From contig NZ_CP076135.1 of NCBI RefSeq assembly GCF_018736105.1, forward strand, positions 4,524,001-4,588,000: a stretch of DNA of 64,000 nt, read 5' to 3'. This document shows, one piece after another, positions 60,881-64,000 of this stretch. This DNA comes from Bradyrhizobium sediminis. Lineage in GTDB: Bacteria > Pseudomonadota > Alphaproteobacteria > Rhizobiales > Xanthobacteraceae. Position 1 is the stretch's first letter. Every line of letters starts with the position of its first letter. The notes beneath the pieces are model-generated. The model was given only the letters and a program-made list of their open reading frames with translations, was not told where the DNA came from and searched no databases. A program made the position numbers and the translations under genes.

Positions 60881-60924
60881 GGGCGGGTTGGTACCAGCCG
60901 AGGCGCGATGCGGCAACCGTGGCT

Positions 60925-61085
60925 TCTTCCCTTCTTCCCTTGTGGGAGAAGGTGGCCATAGGCGGCCTTCGGCCGCCGTTCCTCAGGGAAGACGCCGATG
61001 CTTCGCATCGGGTATGCGCAGTCCGCGACGGATGAGGGGTTTGCGTCCGCGGAGAGGGGCACCCTCTCCCACAAGGGGAGAGGGG
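60925..61085. repeat. Dispersed palindromic repeat, family A
   Basis: CTTCCCTTCTTCCCTTGTGGGAGAAGGTGGC at the left and CACCCTCTCCCACAAGGGGAGAGGGG at the right, with CGGCCTTCGGCCG and GATGCTTCGCATC inside. A partial third arm (GGCCCTCCCCCGAGCGGGAGAGGG) follows at about 61100. Confidence 0.85.
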
Positions 61086-61140
61086 TAGAAAGCTCAGGCC
61101 GGCCCTCCCCCGAGCGGGAGAGGGAGAAGGAAACCGCCCG

Positions 61141-62220
61141 TCACAGCACCTTTCTGATCCAGTTGTGCGGATCGGCCGCGCGACCGTACTGGATGTCGAC
61201 CAGCTGCTTGCGCAGCCCCATGGCGACGGGGCCGGCCGCGCCGCCGCTGATGAGAAAATCGCCGCTCGCGGAACACACCTTGCCGATCGGCGAGATGACA
61301 GCCGCTGTGCCGCAGGCGAAGGCCTCTTTCAGCTTGCCGCTGGCGGCATCAGCGCGCCACTGCTCGATCGTGTAGGCCTCCTCGCGCACGCGCGTGCCGG
61401 AATCCTTCGCGAGCGCGATAATCGAATCGCGGGTGATGCCCGGCAGGATCGTGCCGAGCGGCGGCGTCAGCAGCGAACCGTCGTCGAACACGAAGAAGAC
61501 GTTCATGCCGCCGAGTTCCTCGATGTAGCGGCGCTCGACCGCATCGAGGAAAACCACCTGATCGCAGCCGTGATCGATGGCCTCGGCCTGCGCGCGCAGG
61601 CTCGCGGCGTAATTGCCGCCGCATTTGACGGCGCCGGTGCCGCCGATCGCGGCGCGCGTGTAGTTCTCCGACACCCAGATCGACACCGGCGCAGGTCCGC
61701 CCTTGAAATAGGACCCGACCGGCGAGGCGATGACGGCGAAGATGTATTCCTCGGAAGGCTTCACACCGAGGAAGACTTCACTCGCGATCATGAAGGGCCG
61801 CAGGTAGAGACTGCCCTCGCCGCCTGGGATCCAGGCGCGGTCGATGCGCACGAGCTGCTCGACCGCTTCGATGAACACAGGTTCGGGCAGCAGCGCCATC
61901 GCCATGCGCTCAGCCGAACTCCGGAAGCGCCGGGCATTGGCGTCGGGGCGGAACAGGTTCACGCCGCCGTCGTCGCGCTTGTAGGCCTTGAGGCCTTCGA
62001 AAATCTCCTGCGCATAGTGCACGACGGCTACGGCCGGATCGAGCGGGAAATGCGCACGTGCTTCGACGCACGCGTCATGCCAGCCCTTCGCGCGATTGTA
62101 GCGGACCACAGCCATGTGATCGGTGAAAACCCGGCCAAAGCCCGGGTCCGCGAGCTTTGCCGCGCGCTCCTTCTCGGACGCCGGATTCGTCGCAGGATGG
62201 ATTTCGAACTTCAAACTCAT
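61141..62220 (-). CDS. ilvE: Branched-chain amino acid aminotransferase
   Basis: A 359-residue fold-type IV PLP enzyme making leucine, isoleucine and valine. VHYAQEIFEGLKAYKRDDGGVNLFRPDANARR is typical; the PLP lysine is in TGAVKCGGNYAASL, and EELGGMNVFFVFDDGSLLTPPL follows. ATG 62220 has GAGGGA just upstream and gives the usual start. hisS lies downstream after a repeat. Confidence 0.95.
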   Translation of the reverse strand: MSLKFEIHPATNPASEKERAAKLADPGFGRVFTDHMAVVRYNRAKGWHDACVEARAHFPLDPAVAVVHYAQEIFEGLKAYKRDDGGVNLFRPDANARRFRSSAERMAMALLPEPVFIEAVEQLVRIDRAWIPGGEGSLYLRPFMIASEVFLGVKPSEEYIFAVIASPVGSYFKGGPAPVSIWVSENYTRAAIGGTGAVKCGGNYAASLRAQAEAIDHGCDQVVFLDAVERRYIEELGGMNVFFVFDDGSLLTPPLGTILPGITRDSIIALAKDSGTRVREEAYTIEQWRADAASGKLKEAFACGTAAVISPIGKVCSASGDFLISGGAAGPVAMGLRKQLVDIQYGRAADPHNWIRKVL

Positions 62221-62617
62221 TCCCTCGTTTCCCGCTGTCGGAACCGACGCTATTTCTGGCGTCGGCCTGGCTCTCCGGGCCTGCTCAAACGAAACTCCCA
62301 TGGGCTCTCTCCCGGATTGACGCTGGTCTCGCGTCTGCGCCGTGGCGCTGTTAGTGACGCCTGGCCTCGAGCTGGCCGGCCTTGCGGCCGGCTCCCCGCC
62401 GGCACGTCCTTAGGACATGCTTTTGTGGAATGCGGAAGTCCAGTATGTTTGCCGAAATGCCGCTCGACAATCGTACGGTCAACAATTCACGGCCTTGTTC
62501 GCACTCGACCGCCACTTCAGGCCTTGTCCGGCCCCTTGGAACTGTACCGCGCACGATACGACTTAATATTTCGTCGCGGCTGACAGTTTTGTAACATTGA
62601 ACCCAAGATACGTCAAT
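62221..62617. other. Divergent gap between ilvE and the MarR gene
   Basis: A 397-base region with promoters for both directions. It contains a GC-rich hairpin (GAGCTGGCCGGCCTTGCGGCCGGCTC) at about 62370-62395 and a 19-base inverted repeat at 62402-62420. I see no gene in it. Confidence 0.5.
62402..62420. promoter_or_regulatory. 19-bp near-perfect inverted repeat
   Basis: GCACGTCCTTAGGACATGC pairs at 8 of 9 positions around a central T. It is about 180 bases from the ilvE start and about 198 from the MarR-family start. It could be an operator for either gene. Confidence 0.4.
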
Positions 62618-63178
62618 ATGGCTGACATAAATTTCTCAGCATCCTCTACCGACCCTGATTCGAGGGCCGGCGAAGCGCGGTCCCCCGCCCCGGGCCACGC
62701 CGATTTGCGCTGGGATATCATCGAGCTATTGTTCTTCGCCTACCGGGATTTCGTCGGCGACGCCGATCACGAATTGGAGGCGTTCGGTTTCGGGCGGGCG
62801 CATCACCGGGTGCTTCACTTTGTCCACCGCTATCCCGGGCTCAAGGTCGCCGATCTCCTCGACGTGCTGCGCATCACCAAGCAGTCGCTGGGGCGGGTTC
62901 TCAAGCAGCTGCTCGACGAAGGCTATATCGTGCAGCGGACCGGCAACAACGACCGGCGGCAGCGCCTGCTTTACGCCACCGCCAAGGGCGAGGCGCTGGT
63001 CGGCAAGCTCGCGGGATTGCAGACCGACCGCATCAACCGCGCGCTGCGGGACGTCACGCCCGAGGCCGCCGATGAGGTCCGCAAATTCCTGCGCGCGATG
63101 ATCGATCGCGACGATCCCGACAAGGTGCTGGCGACGATTCTCGGCACCGGCAACGCAATTGCAAAGGACCAGGCGTGA
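62618..63178 (+). CDS. MarR family regulator (PetP-like)
   Basis: A 186-residue winged-helix protein: HHRVLHFVHRYPGLKVADLLDVLRITKQSLGRVLKQLLDEGYIVQRTGNNDRRQRLLYAT. Its stop overlaps the GTG start of an OmpR-type regulator (GTGA), the arrangement known for petP-petR in Rhodobacter, where the pair affects cytochrome bc1 gene expression. Calling it PetP is inference from order and family. An in-frame TTG at 62597 could extend it by seven residues. Confidence 0.85.
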   Translation: MADINFSASSTDPDSRAGEARSPAPGHADLRWDIIELLFFAYRDFVGDADHELEAFGFGRAHHRVLHFVHRYPGLKVADLLDVLRITKQSLGRVLKQLLDEGYIVQRTGNNDRRQRLLYATAKGEALVGKLAGLQTDRINRALRDVTPEAADEVRKFLRAMIDRDDPDKVLATILGTGNAIAKDQA

Positions 63179-63897
63179 TCCAGGCTGCCACCCTCGCGCG
63201 GACACCGCCGAAACCGGCTGACGACGCCCCGCATCTGTTGCTGGTCGACGACGACCGCCGCATCCGCGATCTGTTGTCGCGCTTCCTCTGCGGCGAAGGC
63301 TACCGCGTCACCACGGCGATGAGCGCCAGCGACGCCCGCGCCAAGCTGCTCGGCCTGCATTTCGACCTGTTGATCCTCGACGTGATGATGCCCGGCGAAA
63401 CCGGGTTCGATCTCGCCCGCTTCATCCGCACCTCGTCCTCGGTGCCGATCATCATGCTGACGGCGCGCCACGAGGCGGAAGCCCGCATCGAGGGCCTGCA
63501 GATCGGCGCCGACGATTACGTCGCCAAGCCGTTCGAGCCGCGCGAGCTGGTCCTGCGGATCGGCAATATCCTCAAGCGCACCGCGCCGCCGCCGGTGGAA
63601 ACGCTGGAGCAGGTCGCGTTCGGACCCTACGTCTACCACCTCGACCGCGGCGAACTGCGCCAGGGCGAGGAGATCGTCCATCTCACCGATCGCGAACGCG
63701 AGATGCTGCGCATTCTCGCCAGCGCCCCGGGCGAGACCGTGCCGCGCAGCGCGCTCACCGGCGACGGCTCCGTCAACGAGCGCGCGGTCGACGTGCAGAT
63801 CAACCGTCTCAGGCGCAAGATCGAAAAGGATCCGGCCAATCCCCTGTTCCTGCAGGCGGTGCGCGGCGTCGGCTATCGCCTGGTCGCTTCCCCTTGA
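63175..63897 (+). CDS. OmpR-family response regulator (PetR-like)
   Basis: A 240-residue two-domain regulator. The receiver has the acidic pocket LLLVDDDRR, phospho-acceptor Asp69 in LILDVMMPG and Lys118 in YVAKPFEP. The C-terminal winged helix has LTDREREMLRILASAPGETVPRSAL and RAVDVQINRLRRKIEKDP. GTG 63175 is coupled to the MarR stop. The next gene, cut by the window end, could be the cognate sensor kinase. Confidence 0.9.
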   Translation: MIQAATLARTPPKPADDAPHLLLVDDDRRIRDLLSRFLCGEGYRVTTAMSASDARAKLLGLHFDLLILDVMMPGETGFDLARFIRTSSSVPIIMLTARHEAEARIEGLQIGADDYVAKPFEPRELVLRIGNILKRTAPPPVETLEQVAFGPYVYHLDRGELRQGEEIVHLTDREREMLRILASAPGETVPRSALTGDGSVNERAVDVQINRLRRKIEKDPANPLFLQAVRGVGYRLVASP

Positions 63898-63921
63898 GCC
63901 CTTTGCAGTGAAACCAGCCCG

Positions 63922-64000
63922 ATGAGCACGCTCGACACCGGCCTGACGCTGATCCGCACCGCTTCGCGGCGCGTCTCCGCGGCCAATGGCTGGATGGGCA
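63922..64000 (+). CDS. 5' end of the gene after the response regulator (truncated by window edge)
   Basis: Twenty-six codons from ATG 63922 (MSTLDTGLTLIRTASRRVSA). It follows the OmpR-type regulator by 24 bases in the same direction. By position it may be a sensor kinase, but the visible part has no diagnostic motif. Confidence 0.45.
   Translation, partial: MSTLDTGLTLIRTASRRVSAANGWMG

Overview
The window looks like chromosomal DNA of a Bradyrhizobium-type alphaproteobacterium (Nitrobacteraceae, possibly a Rhodopseudomonas relative). The evidence is the uniformly high-GC codon use, the housekeeping gene orders rplY-pth-ychF and lgt-midA-pgeF, the type of lumazine synthase and UvrB, a petP/petR-like pair, and many dispersed palindromic repeats of the kind that litter Bradyrhizobium intergenic DNA. 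I saw no rRNA, tRNA, CRISPR array, transposase or phage gene.

Layout. 1-2.6 kb: the 5' tip of a divergent enoyl-CoA-hydratase-like gene, a cysteine-form homologue of glycine reductase protein B, and a CaiB/BaiF CoA-transferase. 2.7-10 kb: a minus-strand cluster with an M20 amidohydrolase followed by a complete peptide/nickel-type ABC importer (Tat-exported binding protein, two permeases, two ATPases). 10-11.5 kb: a decayed sugar-phosphate isomerase, a MarR repressor and a divergent cupin gene with a double palindromic operator between them. 11.7-16.4 kb: DUF486 protein, PAS membrane protein, GNAT, PlsC-type acyltransferase, aldo/keto reductase, and a frameshifted DUF559 gene framed by repeats. 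16.4-19.2 kb: a DUF1501/DUF1800 pair. 19.3-26.9 kb: small unknown proteins, a nitroreductase, a TetR/enoyl-CoA hydratase pair, GST, TauE/SafE exporter, LysR regulator. 26.9-35.2 kb: phosphoglucomutase, a large hybrid histidine kinase, and an oversized uvrB with repeat-derived inserts. 35.2-41.4 kb: a repeat-rich zone with small unknown genes, two related SnoaL-like proteins, an exported barrel-like protein and two MaoC hotdog proteins.

41.4-50.2 kb is mostly housekeeping: ychF, pth, rplY, ubiK-like, dienelactone hydrolase, lgt, midA-like methyltransferase, pgeF, a lipoprotein and prs. 50.6-55.4 kb: unknown proteins, an MFS transporter and a TsdA-like dihaem cytochrome. 55.6-64 kb: riboswitch-controlled ribH, YbjN protein, proC, then a minus-strand series (ilvE, hisS, 4-OT tautomerase, thioesterase) with a repeat in every gap, and finally a MarR/OmpR regulatory pair leading into a gene cut by the window edge.

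The most distinctive features are: repeat DNA translated inside UvrB; the repeat-bracketed, frameshifted DUF559 nuclease-like gene; the paired operators at the MarR/cupin locus; a coding 15-bp minisatellite in ribH downstream of an FMN riboswitch; and the fragmentary isomerase. I did not find a clear multi-gene defence or otherwise novel system. All functions are inferred from motifs and recalled families, not from searches.
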